64,000 nucleotides of DNA from a bacterium (lineage in GTDB: Bacteria > Elusimicrobiota > Elusimicrobia > Elusimicrobiales > UBA9959). The notes under the pieces were generated by a model. It had not been told where the DNA came from, made no database searches, and saw nothing but the letters and a program-made list of their open reading frames with translations. Shown one piece after another: positions 17,189 through 26,055 of the stretch. The position numbers were made by a program, and so were the translations under genes. The stretch covers positions 1 through 64,000 of the forward strand of contig JAJYNO010000029.1 in NCBI GenBank assembly GCA_021786295.1, in the 5' to 3' direction. The number at the start of each line of letters is the position of its first letter. Position 1 is the first letter of the stretch.

Positions 17189-18057
17189 TGCCTCCCGGTC
17201 CAGGAATTACGCGTTTAAAGCCTTTCGACGAGGTCTCCCGCTCGGAGATAGAGGGGCTCGAGGCGGCCCTTTTGCGTTTTTACAGCGATCCTCCCGAGGC
17301 GTATCACGCCGAGGCCGCCGCGGCCAACGAGGACTGGTCCGGGCCCGGGTATGAGCTGCACCGCCGGATCGTCGCCGCGGCGGGGAAAGGCGCCAGGGTG
17401 CTGGATATAGGCTGCGGCCCCGCGTCCGCGGCCCGCTATTTCACGGCCGCCGGGTCCGCATATACCGGCCTCGACGTGCCTGGAAAGCGGCTTGAGGAGA
17501 ACAAGGCGGCATATCCTTCCTGCGGTTTTATAGCCGCGGACTGGAAAGACCTTCCCGGGATGGGGCTTCAGTTCGAAATGGCCGTCTCTTTCTTCGTGCT
17601 TGAGCACGTGGCCCGACCCAGGGAATTCCTGAAGGCGGCCGCCTCGGTCCTGGGGAAAGGCGGCAGACTGGCGGTGCTCTGCCCCGATTACCTGGGGCGC
17701 GGGAGCATGCCTTCGCTGCAATATTTCGGGCGCGGGGCGGGCGGTCTGCGCGCCAAGCTCGCCGGCCTGGCCCTGGCTGAAGCGGCATTCGCCGCCGTTG
17801 AGAAATACGTCCGCTATCCGCGGCTGCTGCGCCGGGCCAGGGCGGCGGCTGGTTCGGGGGGGGCCTGGCTGATCAACCTCCGCCCGGTATGCCTGGACGC
17901 CGGCGAGTGGCGCAGGGACTGGGACGCCGTCTACATGGCGGGCGAGGAGGAGGTCGCCGGCTGCATCGAAAGCCTGGGTTTCGAGGTGATCGAGACAGGC
18001 CGCCGCGTCGACGGTGGCCGGCACGGGCTTTGCTATGTCCTCGCGAAAAGAGCGTGA
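17188..18057 (+). CDS. Class I SAM-dependent methyltransferase
   Basis: 289 residues. Motif I is VLDIGCGPASAARYF, the acidic residue after strand 2 is in YTGLDVPG, and the post-motif FEMAVSFFVLEHVARPREFLKAA is the usual Methyltransf_11 pattern. The substrate cannot be told from sequence. Given the cluster it is probably a sugar or a lipid-linked glycan. Overlaps the previous gene's stop codon by one base, so both are probably translated together. The C-terminal 90 residues are an extra region likely to recognise the acceptor. Confidence 0.82.
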   Translation: MPPGPGITRLKPFDEVSRSEIEGLEAALLRFYSDPPEAYHAEAAAANEDWSGPGYELHRRIVAAAGKGARVLDIGCGPASAARYFTAAGSAYTGLDVPGKRLEENKAAYPSCGFIAADWKDLPGMGLQFEMAVSFFVLEHVARPREFLKAAASVLGKGGRLAVLCPDYLGRGSMPSLQYFGRGAGGLRAKLAGLALAEAAFAAVEKYVRYPRLLRRARAAAGSGGAWLINLRPVCLDAGEWRRDWDAVYMAGEEEVAGCIESLGFEVIETGRRVDGGRHGLCYVLAKRA

Positions 18058-18092
18058 CGGCGGGCGTCCCCGCCATGTGACGCGCTGAGCTC

Positions 18093-19184
18093 TTGAACAT
18101 GAAGATCATCCATCACTCCAACCAGCTGGGTATCGGCGGCACCGAGAAGTGCATGCAGTACCTGCTCGAATACCTGAAAGGCTCCGGGCACGAATGCTGG
18201 TGCATGTATAACAGGGAACGGACGGCCGTCCGGGGCTCTCAGAGGGAGGAGCTCCTGCGCGCCATGCTGGGACCGGAGAGGATGCTGGCCTATTCTTCGG
18301 AAGAGGAGTTCTTTTCACTCATAAGCGCCGTCCACCCGGATATTTTCCATGCGCACAGGAGCGGCAGCCCCGGCGAATTTCCCCTGGTCCCGAGACTGAA
18401 GGAGTACGCCGGGAAAATAGTCGAGACGAACGTCTTCGGCGGCCGGGACCCGGCGGAATTCATAGACCTGACGCTGTATGTCAACAAAGAGCTGTCCCGC
18501 TCCGGGCGCGGCCTCATGCGCCGAAGGGCGGTCCTTTATCCGCCGGTAAAACGGCCAGCGCATGGTCGGGACCTGAGAGAGCGCCTGGGGCTGGCTCCGT
18601 CCACTTTCGTACTTGGCCGTATAGGCCGGCCGGACGACAGGATCTTCGACCCGATATCTCTGAAGGCGCTTAAAATAATTGAGGATTCGGGGGCGCGGGA
18701 CATGATATATCTCGTGCAGTCCCCTCCCCCGGCCATGCGCCGGGCGGCCGCCGAGCTCGGCCTGGAGACCGTCCTTTTCCTGGACGCCCCGGTCGTTTCG
18801 GACGACGAGGTCTCGGAATTCTTCAATACCATAGACGTGCTGGCGCACGCGCGGCTCGACGGCGAAACCTTCGGGCTGAACATCGCGGAGGCCATGATCC
18901 ACGGCAAGCCGGTGGTCTCCCATCTGAGCCGCGCGGCCAACGGACACGCGCGGTTCGTCCGCCTCTGCGGCTACCTCGCCGGAACTGGCGACCACGAGGC
19001 TTATGCCGGCTACCTGAGGAAGCTTTATGGGGACCGGGCGCTCGCCGCGCGCCTGGGGGGGGCGGGAAGGCGCTTCGCCGAGGAGAACTTCCTGCTGGAG
19101 AAACTGGGCCCCAGGCTCGAAGCTTATTACGCGGACCTGTGGCGCCCCGTCCCGCTGCTCAGGAGATTGAGCTGGCTGCTCTGA
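18093..19184 (+). CDS. Glycosyltransferase, GT4-like (GT-B fold)
   Basis: 363 residues. N-terminal HHSNQLGIGGTEKCMQYLLEYL is the typical Gly-rich loop of GT4 enzymes. The C-terminal donor-binding half has ETFGLNIAEAMIHGKPVVSH, an E-x7-E type motif (E in GETFGLNIAEAM). It should transfer a sugar from a nucleotide donor to the growing lipid-linked glycan at the inner face of the membrane. ATG at 18099 (three bases after another Met-Asn pair) is an alternative start. Seven bases separate it from the next gene. Confidence 0.85.
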   Translation: MNMKIIHHSNQLGIGGTEKCMQYLLEYLKGSGHECWCMYNRERTAVRGSQREELLRAMLGPERMLAYSSEEEFFSLISAVHPDIFHAHRSGSPGEFPLVPRLKEYAGKIVETNVFGGRDPAEFIDLTLYVNKELSRSGRGLMRRRAVLYPPVKRPAHGRDLRERLGLAPSTFVLGRIGRPDDRIFDPISLKALKIIEDSGARDMIYLVQSPPPAMRRAAAELGLETVLFLDAPVVSDDEVSEFFNTIDVLAHARLDGETFGLNIAEAMIHGKPVVSHLSRAANGHARFVRLCGYLAGTGDHEAYAGYLRKLYGDRALAARLGGAGRRFAEENFLLEKLGPRLEAYYADLWRPVPLLRRLSWLL

Positions 19185-19190
19185 GGACAG

Positions 19191-20171
19191 GTGCCGGAGA
19201 TGGGATTGAAACAGCGCTTAAAGAACTTGCTCGCGCGGGCTTTGGCCGGGCTGATAGGCAGGCGATTTCGCGATTTCTTGTGCGACCCGCTCTATTTCGA
19301 AGTCTGGGAGAAGCGGGGGTTGCATATAACCCCCGTCCATTTTTATCAGCCGCTCCCGGACGCGCGGGAACTGTCCTCGTACGGCTGGGACAGGGTTTCC
19401 GCCATGCCCGGGCTGGACCTGCGGGAGAAGGGCCAGCTCGAGCTGCTGGACAGGCTTTCCCGGGCCTATAAAAGAGAATATTCCCGGTTCCCGCTGTCGG
19501 AGCGGCCCTCCGGGGGATTCTTCGTGGACAACGGGACTTTCGAGTCCGTGGATTGCGAGGTGTATTATTCTATCATCAGGCTCTACAAACCATCCCGCAT
19601 AGTCGAAGTAGGAGGCGGCAATTCAACGCTCTTGTCCGCTTCCGCTGCCCTGGCCAACAAAGCCGAGACCGGCGCGGCGCCAGAACTGACGCTGGTGGAG
19701 CCGTATCCGGGCAGGGCCGTCTCCGCGGGGATCCCGGGGCTTTCCCGGCTCCTGGCGGAGAAAGCGGAGTCTGTGCCTCTGGAGACGTTCACCGCCCTGG
19801 AAGGGAACGACATCCTTTTTATCGATTCCAGCCACGTCCTGAAGACCGGGGGGGACGTGCAGCGCCTGTATCTTGAAGTCCTGCCGAGGCTCGGCAATGG
19901 CGTGCTGGTCCACATCCACGATATTTTCTTCCCGTTCGACTATCCGCGGAACGTAGTGCTGGGCAGAAAGCGTTTCTGGACCGAGCAATATCTCGTCCAG
20001 GCTTTTCTGGCTTTCAACTCCGGGTTCGAGGTCCTCTGGAGCTCCAGCTTCATGCATCACAAGCACCCGGGGGAGCTGGAGGCGGCTTTCCCCTCTTATT
20101 CCAGGGCCTCGCGCCGCCCCGGCAGTCTGTGGCTGCGCAGGACTCCGCGGAACGGGAGGACGGAAGCATGA
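19191..20171 (+). CDS. SAM-binding methyltransferase-like protein
   Basis: 326 residues. RIVEVGGGNSTLLSASAAL is a class I SAM-binding motif of the Methyltransf_24 type. LTLVEPYP gives the acidic residue, and DILFIDSSHVLKTGGDV...GVLVHIHDIFFPFDYP matches the conserved D-S-H and HDIF segment. Members of this group modify sugars, often as O-methyltransferases. The chosen GTG start at 19191 has GAGGACAG before it; ATG at 19200 is the alternative. Overlaps the next gene by four bases (ATGA). Confidence 0.8.
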   Translation: MPEMGLKQRLKNLLARALAGLIGRRFRDFLCDPLYFEVWEKRGLHITPVHFYQPLPDARELSSYGWDRVSAMPGLDLREKGQLELLDRLSRAYKREYSRFPLSERPSGGFFVDNGTFESVDCEVYYSIIRLYKPSRIVEVGGGNSTLLSASAALANKAETGAAPELTLVEPYPGRAVSAGIPGLSRLLAEKAESVPLETFTALEGNDILFIDSSHVLKTGGDVQRLYLEVLPRLGNGVLVHIHDIFFPFDYPRNVVLGRKRFWTEQYLVQAFLAFNSGFEVLWSSSFMHHKHPGELEAAFPSYSRASRRPGSLWLRRTPRNGRTEA

Positions 20172-21172
20172 GATTCTCCGCATACATGTTCATCCGCAAC
20201 GGACTGCGGAGCGGATACACGTTCATGGAGGCCATAGAGAACGTGCTCCCTTTCGTGGACGAGTTCTTCATCTTGGAAGGGAACAGCGACGACGGCACCA
20301 AAGAGACCCTGTTCTCCCTGGCGGCGCTTGACCGCCGGATAAGGATAGAATCAAGAACTCCGGAGTACGTCCGGAAGCGTTCGCGCGGAGGCGATCTTCT
20401 CGGAAAAGCGTTCGAAGAGGCCCGCGAGGCCTGCCGCGGGGAATGGCTCGTGCAGGTGCAGGCGGATACGGTGTTCCACCCTGTGACCATGCTGGCCGCG
20501 CGCGACCTGCTGGGGCGCAAAGGAGAGGATTGGGGGTATGACGCCCTGGAAATAGTGCGTCACCAGTACCGCTGGAACTGGCAGGAGATGTACAGGGAGG
20601 ACCGCCTTGCTCTGATATTCCGGAAGGAGGGAAGCAGAGTGGTAGGGGACGGGATAAACCTGTCGGTGCCTGGGCGGATATCCAAAAGCCTCGTGCCGCT
20701 GTTCCGCAGATATCCCGCCGCGGATAACGCGTGGGTGTTCTTCGAGAATATCCTCGGAAAGGCCGGATCGTGCTCAGAAATATGGAGCGAGCTCTCCGGG
20801 GAAGTGCGGGAGGGCGATTCCTCCTGGTACAACAAAGCCACCGGCAGGAGCTTCAGGGAGGACATGGCCGTATACAGGACCGAAGGCCGGCCCCCGCCTT
20901 TCTGGTCGGGGCGGACGTCTCCTTACGCGGAGAAGCTGCCGCGGAACCTGCTGGCCCTTGTAGGAGAGCGGAAATACTCCGTCGCCGGCCGTTTCCTGTC
21001 CGGCGGCGGGCTGTACAGGCCTTCCGAAGCCGACATCTCCGCGCTGCGCTCCATAACCAGGGCGTATCATCTCCCCGGAGCCGCGCTGGCGCTGGCGCAG
21101 GACCTGCTTGGGCTTGCGTACCGCTTCTCTCCTGGCCGCGCCCGGTCCGGGAAGTCCCGCTCCAGGAAATAG
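20168..21172 (+). CDS. Glycosyltransferase, GT2-like (GT-A fold), divergent
   Basis: 334 residues from ATG 20168, which has GGAGGA upstream and overlaps the previous stop. RFSAYMFIRNGLRSGYTFMEAIENVLPFVDEFFILEGNSDDGTKE resembles the start of GT2 proteins acting on several residues away. EWLVQVQADTVFHP stands where the D-x-D metal motif is expected, as Q-A-D. The C-terminal 150 residues are diverged. Assigned as glycosyltransferase from fold pattern and context. The lack of a clear DxD makes the donor and activity uncertain. Confidence 0.65.
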   Translation: MRFSAYMFIRNGLRSGYTFMEAIENVLPFVDEFFILEGNSDDGTKETLFSLAALDRRIRIESRTPEYVRKRSRGGDLLGKAFEEAREACRGEWLVQVQADTVFHPVTMLAARDLLGRKGEDWGYDALEIVRHQYRWNWQEMYREDRLALIFRKEGSRVVGDGINLSVPGRISKSLVPLFRRYPAADNAWVFFENILGKAGSCSEIWSELSGEVREGDSSWYNKATGRSFREDMAVYRTEGRPPPFWSGRTSPYAEKLPRNLLALVGERKYSVAGRFLSGGGLYRPSEADISALRSITRAYHLPGAALALAQDLLGLAYRFSPGRARSGKSRSRK

Positions 21173-21220
21173 TATCATGCATATGCCGGGTAGGCCCGGA
21201 ACAGGGTCCGGTTCTTGCTT

Positions 21221-21988
21221 ATGAAGATCTCTGTGGTCATAAACACCCTCAACGAAGAGGAGAACATCGCCGGCTGCATCGGGTCGGTCAGGGGCTTCGC
21301 GGACGAGGTCGTGGTGGCGGACATGCACAGCTCCGACCGCACTGCCGCCATAGCCGCCGGTCTGGGGGCGGAGGTGCGCGCTATTCCGCGTTCCGCGTTC
21401 GTGGACCCCTCCCGGAACCTTGCCCTGTCGTTCGCCGCCGGCGACTGGATACTGGTGCTGGACGCGGACGAGCGCGCCACTCCGGAAGCGCTGGCGCGTC
21501 TGCGGGAGACAGCGGAGAAGGACCTGGCGGACGTGGTCGAGGCGCCGTTCGAGGTCTGGATGTTCGGGAGAAGGGTGCGCTACAGCGGCTGGCAGGATGT
21601 ACGCAAGAAGATCTTCTTTAAAAAAGGCTTTCTATATTATACGGCTACGGAGGTCCACGCGCAGCCGGAGTGGAAAGGCAGGCTGCTGAAATTGCCGGCG
21701 GAAGGCGGCCGGATAGTCCATTATAACTACAGGAGCATACGCCAGTTCGTCTCCAAACTCAACGATTATACTGACGGAGAGGCGGCCAAACTGCTGCGCG
21801 AGGGGCGCGGGAACACCCCGCTTAAAGGCGTCTATTGGGGCTTTCGCCACTTTCTGCACAGGTATATCTCGCGTTCCGGCTATCGCGACGGGTATCTGGG
21901 GCTGATGTTGAGCGCGGCCATGGGATTCTATTGGTTCGTCGCTTTTTGCAAGGCTTGGGAAGCGGGGCGGCGGGAGGAGGCGCAGTGA
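21221..21988 (+). CDS. Glycosyltransferase family 2, WaaE/KdtX-like
   Basis: About 255 residues. MKISVVINTLNEEENIAGCIGSVRGFADEVVVADMHSSDRT is typical of GT2 enzymes of the WaaE (LPS core beta-glucosyltransferase) type. WILVLDADERATPE holds the DxD motif, and the later YSGWQDVRKKIFFKKG region also fits. The C-terminus is hydrophobic (LGLMLSAAMGFYWFVAFCKAW) and may bind the membrane. A TTG at 21215 is in frame, but the ATG at 21221 gives the usual family start. The ribosome binding site is weak. Confidence 0.85.
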   Translation: MKISVVINTLNEEENIAGCIGSVRGFADEVVVADMHSSDRTAAIAAGLGAEVRAIPRSAFVDPSRNLALSFAAGDWILVLDADERATPEALARLRETAEKDLADVVEAPFEVWMFGRRVRYSGWQDVRKKIFFKKGFLYYTATEVHAQPEWKGRLLKLPAEGGRIVHYNYRSIRQFVSKLNDYTDGEAAKLLREGRGNTPLKGVYWGFRHFLHRYISRSGYRDGYLGLMLSAAMGFYWFVAFCKAWEAGRREEAQ

Positions 21989-22030
21989 GTCCCGGCCCTT
22001 TCTCCGTAACCGGGCGGCCGGATATCGCTC

Positions 22031-22954
22031 ATGACCGATACCGCTAAGATCTCGGCCGTTATACTTACCGTTGATGGCGGCAGGGCGCTTTTGGAGTGCC
22101 TGGGGTCGCTGAACGCCGTGGCGACCCCGGGGTTCGGGGTCATAGTCGCGCGTAACGGGGCGTACGACTCGGAGCTGGAGGCTGCGGTCAGGACCGCCTC
22201 GGGGCATGTGGAAGCCGTTCTCTTCAACGGGGATAATATCGGTTTCGCTTCCGGGTGCAACGCCGGTATAAGGAAGGCCCTGGAGGACGGCGCGGACTGG
22301 GTGCTGCTGCTCAACGACGATACGGCGGCGGCGCCGGATTTCCTGGAAAAGCTCTTGGCGGAGGCGGAAAAACGCCCAGAGGCCGGGATGCTGGGGCCGA
22401 GGATATTCTATTTCTCGGAGAAGGAGAAGATCTGGTTCTCCGGGGCGAAGTTCGACGGTGAGACCTGCGCCTTCGTCTTCCCAGGTGCGGACCGCGCCGA
22501 GGAAGAGTACGGGCACACGGAGCCCGAGGAGGCGGATTTCATCACCGGTTGCGCGCTGCTGGTGAAACGGGAGGTCGTCGAGAAGGTCGGGCCGCTGGAC
22601 GAGCGCTTCTTCCTCTACTGGGAGGATGCCGACTGGGGGCTGCGTGCCAGGGCGGCGGGCTACAAGTGCTTGGTGGCGCCAGCCGCGAAGATCTGGCATA
22701 AGGTGTCGGTCTCCTCCGGCGGCGCGGATTCCCCGCTGAAGGCCTATCACAAGACCTTCGGTCACCTGCTGTTCTGCGATATCCACGCGCCCGCCGTCAA
22801 GAAAAAGGTGCTGTACGGCTGCATGAAGGATATTGCCTGGCTGCTGCTGAGGTCCCGCGGGCAGGGGCGGTTCCGGAAAGCGTGGGCCTACGCGCTGGCG
22901 GTATTCGATCACTATACGCGAAAAAAGGCCCGCCCGAGGCCGCGGCTGCTGTAG
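22031..22954 (+). CDS. Glycosyltransferase family 2 (rhamnosyltransferase-like)
   Basis: 307 residues. KISAVILTVDGGRALLECLGSL, NGDNIGFASGCNAGI, WVLLLNDDT (metal-binding D-D-T) and DFITGCALLVKREVVEKVGPLDERFFLYWEDADWGLRAR are all conserved marks of the WbbL/RfbN-like GT2 group, which often adds rhamnose or galactose. The sugar cannot be fixed from sequence. Basic C-terminal tail. Stands 42 bases after the previous glycosyltransferase and 28 bases before the CDP-alcohol transferase gene. Confidence 0.9.
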   Translation: MTDTAKISAVILTVDGGRALLECLGSLNAVATPGFGVIVARNGAYDSELEAAVRTASGHVEAVLFNGDNIGFASGCNAGIRKALEDGADWVLLLNDDTAAAPDFLEKLLAEAEKRPEAGMLGPRIFYFSEKEKIWFSGAKFDGETCAFVFPGADRAEEEYGHTEPEEADFITGCALLVKREVVEKVGPLDERFFLYWEDADWGLRARAAGYKCLVAPAAKIWHKVSVSSGGADSPLKAYHKTFGHLLFCDIHAPAVKKKVLYGCMKDIAWLLLRSRGQGRFRKAWAYALAVFDHYTRKKARPRPRLL

Positions 22955-22982
22955 GGGCCCTGACATAAAGGGAACGAACGAT

Positions 22983-23786
22983 ATGGACAGAAAATATCCC
23001 ACTCTCGCGGAGATAAAAGCTTCGCACGCCCCCAAGGTGGAGTACGAGCGCTACCTGCTGGCCAGCCGCTTCGTCTTCAGGCCGCCCTCCTTCCCGGCCA
23101 TCTGGCTGCTGGTGAGGCTGGGCGTCAGCGGGGAACTGGCCTCCTGGCTCTCCGGGCTCTCGGCCATGCTGGGCTATATCTGCTTCCTGTGGCCGTCTCG
23201 CCCGCTGCTGTGGCAGGGGCTGGGCTTCCTGATGCTGTTCAACTTCTTCGACTGTCTCGACGGGGGCATAGCCAGGATAACGGACAGGCGCAACTCCTAC
23301 GGGCGCTTCCTGGACGAGGCGATGGGCTGGGCGGACATGCTGTTCTGGCTGATGCTGGGCGTCGCCGTCTGGCGGACGCCGTACCTGCGCCACGTCAGCG
23401 GCGCCTGGGGCCTGCTGCCCGGCCTCTGGCTCACCGTCGGGGCGCTGTGCTTCTTCCTGTCCGTCTACGCCGCCTATCTGGAGAGGACATTCGACCAGAC
23501 GCTGAGGGCCGGCTGGGAGAAATTGCAGGCGGCCCGCGGCGTGGCGCCGGCGGCTACTCCGGTGTCGGGCAAGGGTCGGCCCGAGGTGCTGGCGCGTTCG
23601 CTGGCGCACAACCTGCGCGTAAGGGAGACGCATTATCTGCTGCTGGTGCCCGCTTTCGCCTTCGGCTTGGCGGACATGTTCCTGGCCTTTATGTCCCTCT
23701 TCTATGCCGGTGTCGTTGCGATGCTGTTGGCCACTTATTGCCTGCGCGGCAGAAAGGTCAAGGCGGCCGAGCTGGCCTCTCGCTGA
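22983..23786 (+). CDS. CDP-alcohol phosphatidyltransferase family membrane protein, atypical
   Basis: 267 residues with about six hydrophobic helices. The family motif is present as D90-CL-D93-GGIAR...G-RFL-D111, which normally binds the CDP-linked donor and two metals. The expected fourth Asp (four residues after D111) is Gly115; an Asp occurs only at 118. That position is the proposed catalytic base in characterised members, so chemistry may differ. Family members transfer a phospho-alcohol to lipid or sugar acceptors. Within this cluster it may make a lipid anchor or a phosphodiester-linked substituent (inference). Confidence 0.75.
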   Translation: MDRKYPTLAEIKASHAPKVEYERYLLASRFVFRPPSFPAIWLLVRLGVSGELASWLSGLSAMLGYICFLWPSRPLLWQGLGFLMLFNFFDCLDGGIARITDRRNSYGRFLDEAMGWADMLFWLMLGVAVWRTPYLRHVSGAWGLLPGLWLTVGALCFFLSVYAAYLERTFDQTLRAGWEKLQAARGVAPAATPVSGKGRPEVLARSLAHNLRVRETHYLLLVPAFAFGLADMFLAFMSLFYAGVVAMLLATYCLRGRKVKAAELASR

Positions 23787-23816
23787 GGCGCGCGGCCGTG
23801 GCGGAGACCCTTCCCG

Positions 23817-24710
23817 ATGAAGATAAGCGCTTTGCTGACCACCTATAACAGGCGCGCGGCCGTGCTGCGCACCATAGAGGCGCTGCTGGCGCAGGACTAT
23901 CCGCTGGCTGAAATTACGCTTACCGTGCTGGACGACTGCGGCGCCGACGGCACAGCCCAGGAGCTGAGCGCGCGCCGCTGGGAGTTCCTGGCCCGCGGCC
24001 TGGCCGATCTTCGCGTGCTGCGCAACGCGACGAACATGGGCATCTCCTACAACCGCGGGCTGCTGGCCCGTTCCGCCGGCAGCGCCGAGTACCTGCTTTA
24101 TCTCGACGACGACGTCTATTTGGAGAAAGGCACGGTGCGCGCGCTGCTGGCCTGCCTGGAGGCTCATCCCGGCTGCGGCATGGCCGGCCCGAGGCTGGTC
24201 TACGCCTCCGACCCGGGGAGGACGGCCCACTGCGCCAATTTCGTCGGGAAATGGGGCGGACGATACTCGGAGCTGGATGCGGACGTCGAGACGGAGTGCG
24301 ACTGGCTCAACTCCAGCTGTTTCCTGGTGCGCGCGTCCGCGGCGGCCGGCGTAAGGCATTCCGCCGATTTCTATACGTCGCACGAGGAAGTGGACTACTG
24401 CCTTCAGCTGGGGAGGGCCGGCTGGAAACTGCGCTACTGTCCTTCCGTTAAGGCCCTGCACGATATCCAGCCTCTGGGCGGCGGGCGCCGCGACAGACTT
24501 TATTACCTGTACCGCAACAAGCTGCTGGTCTTCAGGCGCAACTTCCCCCCGCTGAGGAGGCTGACCGCCACCGCGGTGACGGTTTTCCTGGGGCTTCCGC
24601 TGTATATTCTGGAGTCTCTGCGCCGGAACCGGGGCGTCAACCTGAAGGAGCTGCGCCTTATATTCAAGGCGATATTTGACGGTCTTGCCGGACGCTACGG
24701 CAAGCGCTGA
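23817..24710 (+). CDS. Glycosyltransferase family 2
   Basis: 297 residues. KISALLTTYNRRAAVLRTIEALLAQDYP, NMGISYNRGLL, EYLLYLDDDVYLEKG (DxD) and CDWLNSSCFLVRASAAAGV are GT2 signatures. YTSHEEVDYCLQLGRAGWKLRYCPS supplies the acidic acceptor-side motif. A hydrophobic segment near residues 250-270 suggests membrane contact. The last 16 bases overlap the end of the convergent glycosyltransferase gene on the other strand, and no terminator is visible there. Confidence 0.9.
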   Translation: MKISALLTTYNRRAAVLRTIEALLAQDYPLAEITLTVLDDCGADGTAQELSARRWEFLARGLADLRVLRNATNMGISYNRGLLARSAGSAEYLLYLDDDVYLEKGTVRALLACLEAHPGCGMAGPRLVYASDPGRTAHCANFVGKWGGRYSELDADVETECDWLNSSCFLVRASAAAGVRHSADFYTSHEEVDYCLQLGRAGWKLRYCPSVKALHDIQPLGGGRRDRLYYLYRNKLLVFRRNFPPLRRLTATAVTVFLGLPLYILESLRRNRGVNLKELRLIFKAIFDGLAGRYGKR

Positions 24711-25933
24711 GGGTCTTCCCGCAGCAGGGCCGCGCTGGCGGCCACGTATTCCTTCAGCGTTTCGCGTATATCGAAGGACTTTTCGGCTTTGTGCCTGGCC
24801 CCTTTTGAAAGGCGGGCGCGAAGCTCGCTGTTGTTCAAGAGTTCCGCCAGCTTCCGGGTAATGGCCGGCAGGTCGCCCGGCTCGGTGAAGAATCCGCCCT
24901 TTCCCTCATCCATAGCTGATGGGGTGCCGCCTATGCTGGATGCCAGCATGGGCAGGCCGCAGGCGGCGGCTTCCAGCATGACAAGGGAAATACCTTCCAT
25001 GCGCAGCGTGGGGTTTAGGAAGATGTCGGCGGCGTTGTAGATAGCGGGCATTTCGGCGTTGTTCTTCTTGCCGCAGAAAACCGCCCGCCGGGAAAGCCCG
25101 AGTCTCCCGCTCAAAGCAAGCAGCTCATGCAGCTGCGGACCGTCGCCGGCCACCACAAGCCTGGTCTGCGGCAGGCCTGCGGCGGCTCCGGCGAAAGCCC
25201 GCAGGCCCAGGTGCACTCCTTTCTGCTTGTGCAGCACGCCGGCCATCAGCACAACTGTGTCGCTTTCTTTAAGCCCCAGCGCGGCGCGCCCCGAGCGCCG
25301 TAGTTCCAGGTCCGGCCGGAAAAGGGCGGTATCTATCCCGTTGAGTATGGTGATGGTCTTATCCCGGCACACGGGGAACTCCTGCCTCATCGCGGCGGCG
25401 CTCTCGCGGCTCACGCCGACGAGCAGGTCCGAGTCCCTGGCCATGGCCTTGAACCAGGGCCGGTAATAGAACAGGGCCTGCGCCGCGTAGCGCGTAAGGA
25501 AATAAAGCAGTTCTCCCGGGCTTGAGACGCGGTTGAAGTTGCTGGCCACCTCGCCTCTGAAGCCCATGCCGTTAACCACGGAGATCACCGGGCGCCGTTG
25601 CCGGCGCGGCAGCGCCGCGTAGGAGAGGCCGGAGAAATTCTCGGCCCAGACAACGTCTATTTTCTTCTCCGCGCAAAGGGCCGAAGTGAACGCGGCGCTC
25701 CCGCGCCACCAGGCGGCCAGGTCGCCGCGCGACATCCTGTGGCTGGTGCCCGGCAGGTAAAATACCCGGCAGCCGTCCCTGGTCTCTTCTTTCAGCCCGG
25801 AGGGATGCGCGGCGGTGACGACAAAAACCTCGTGCCCCTGCCGCGCGGCTTCGGCGGCCAGCGCTTCGGCGTGCACTTCCGTGCCGCCCATCTGGTGGAC
25901 GGTGGTGGAGGTGGTCATCAGGCAGGCGCGCAT
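24695..25933 (-). CDS. Glycosyltransferase family 4
   Basis: 412 residues. HQMGGTEVHAEALAAEAARQGHEV is the GT4 N-terminal Gly loop. VVLMAGVLHKQKGVHLGLRAF and LFLNPTLRMEGISLVMLEAAACGLPMLAS (E-x7-E) mark the donor-binding domain. It is the only minus-strand gene inside the polysaccharide cluster. It starts back to back with the next GT4 gene across an A/T-rich promoter region, so the two may be expressed divergently. Start ATG chosen at the first Met, leaving a normal family N-terminus. Confidence 0.9.
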   Translation of the reverse strand: MRACLMTTSTTVHQMGGTEVHAEALAAEAARQGHEVFVVTAAHPSGLKEETRDGCRVFYLPGTSHRMSRGDLAAWWRGSAAFTSALCAEKKIDVVWAENFSGLSYAALPRRQRRPVISVVNGMGFRGEVASNFNRVSSPGELLYFLTRYAAQALFYYRPWFKAMARDSDLLVGVSRESAAAMRQEFPVCRDKTITILNGIDTALFRPDLELRRSGRAALGLKESDTVVLMAGVLHKQKGVHLGLRAFAGAAAGLPQTRLVVAGDGPQLHELLALSGRLGLSRRAVFCGKKNNAEMPAIYNAADIFLNPTLRMEGISLVMLEAAACGLPMLASSIGGTPSAMDEGKGGFFTEPGDLPAITRKLAELLNNSELRARLSKGARHKAEKSFDIRETLKEYVAASAALLREDPQRLP

Positions 25934-25984
25934 TGGATGATTTTACAACCTTTGCGGCAAAAGAGACCAGCGGGCGTCCCGTCC

Positions 25985-26013
25985 ATACTTCCGGAACGCA
26001 TAATATATATAAT
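25985..26013 (+). promoter_or_regulatory. Candidate divergent promoter between two GT4 genes
   Basis: TATAAT at 26008-26013 lies in an alternating A/T stretch (26001-26013), 43 bases before ATG 26056. ATACTT at 25985 is a poor -35 at 17 bases. The A/T stretch is nearly symmetric, so a -10 for the minus-strand gene may use the same bases. Confidence 0.45.
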
Positions 26014-26055
26014 GGAACGACCGGCGCGCTGCGCCTGCAGCGGGTAAGAGAGAGC

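Noticed and set aside
25933-26055. Upstream start (ATG 25933) for the GT4 gene
   Set aside because: It would begin on the start codon of the divergent gene and run through the A/T-rich promoter region. The family N-terminus begins at RLKILYVIENS after ATG 26056.
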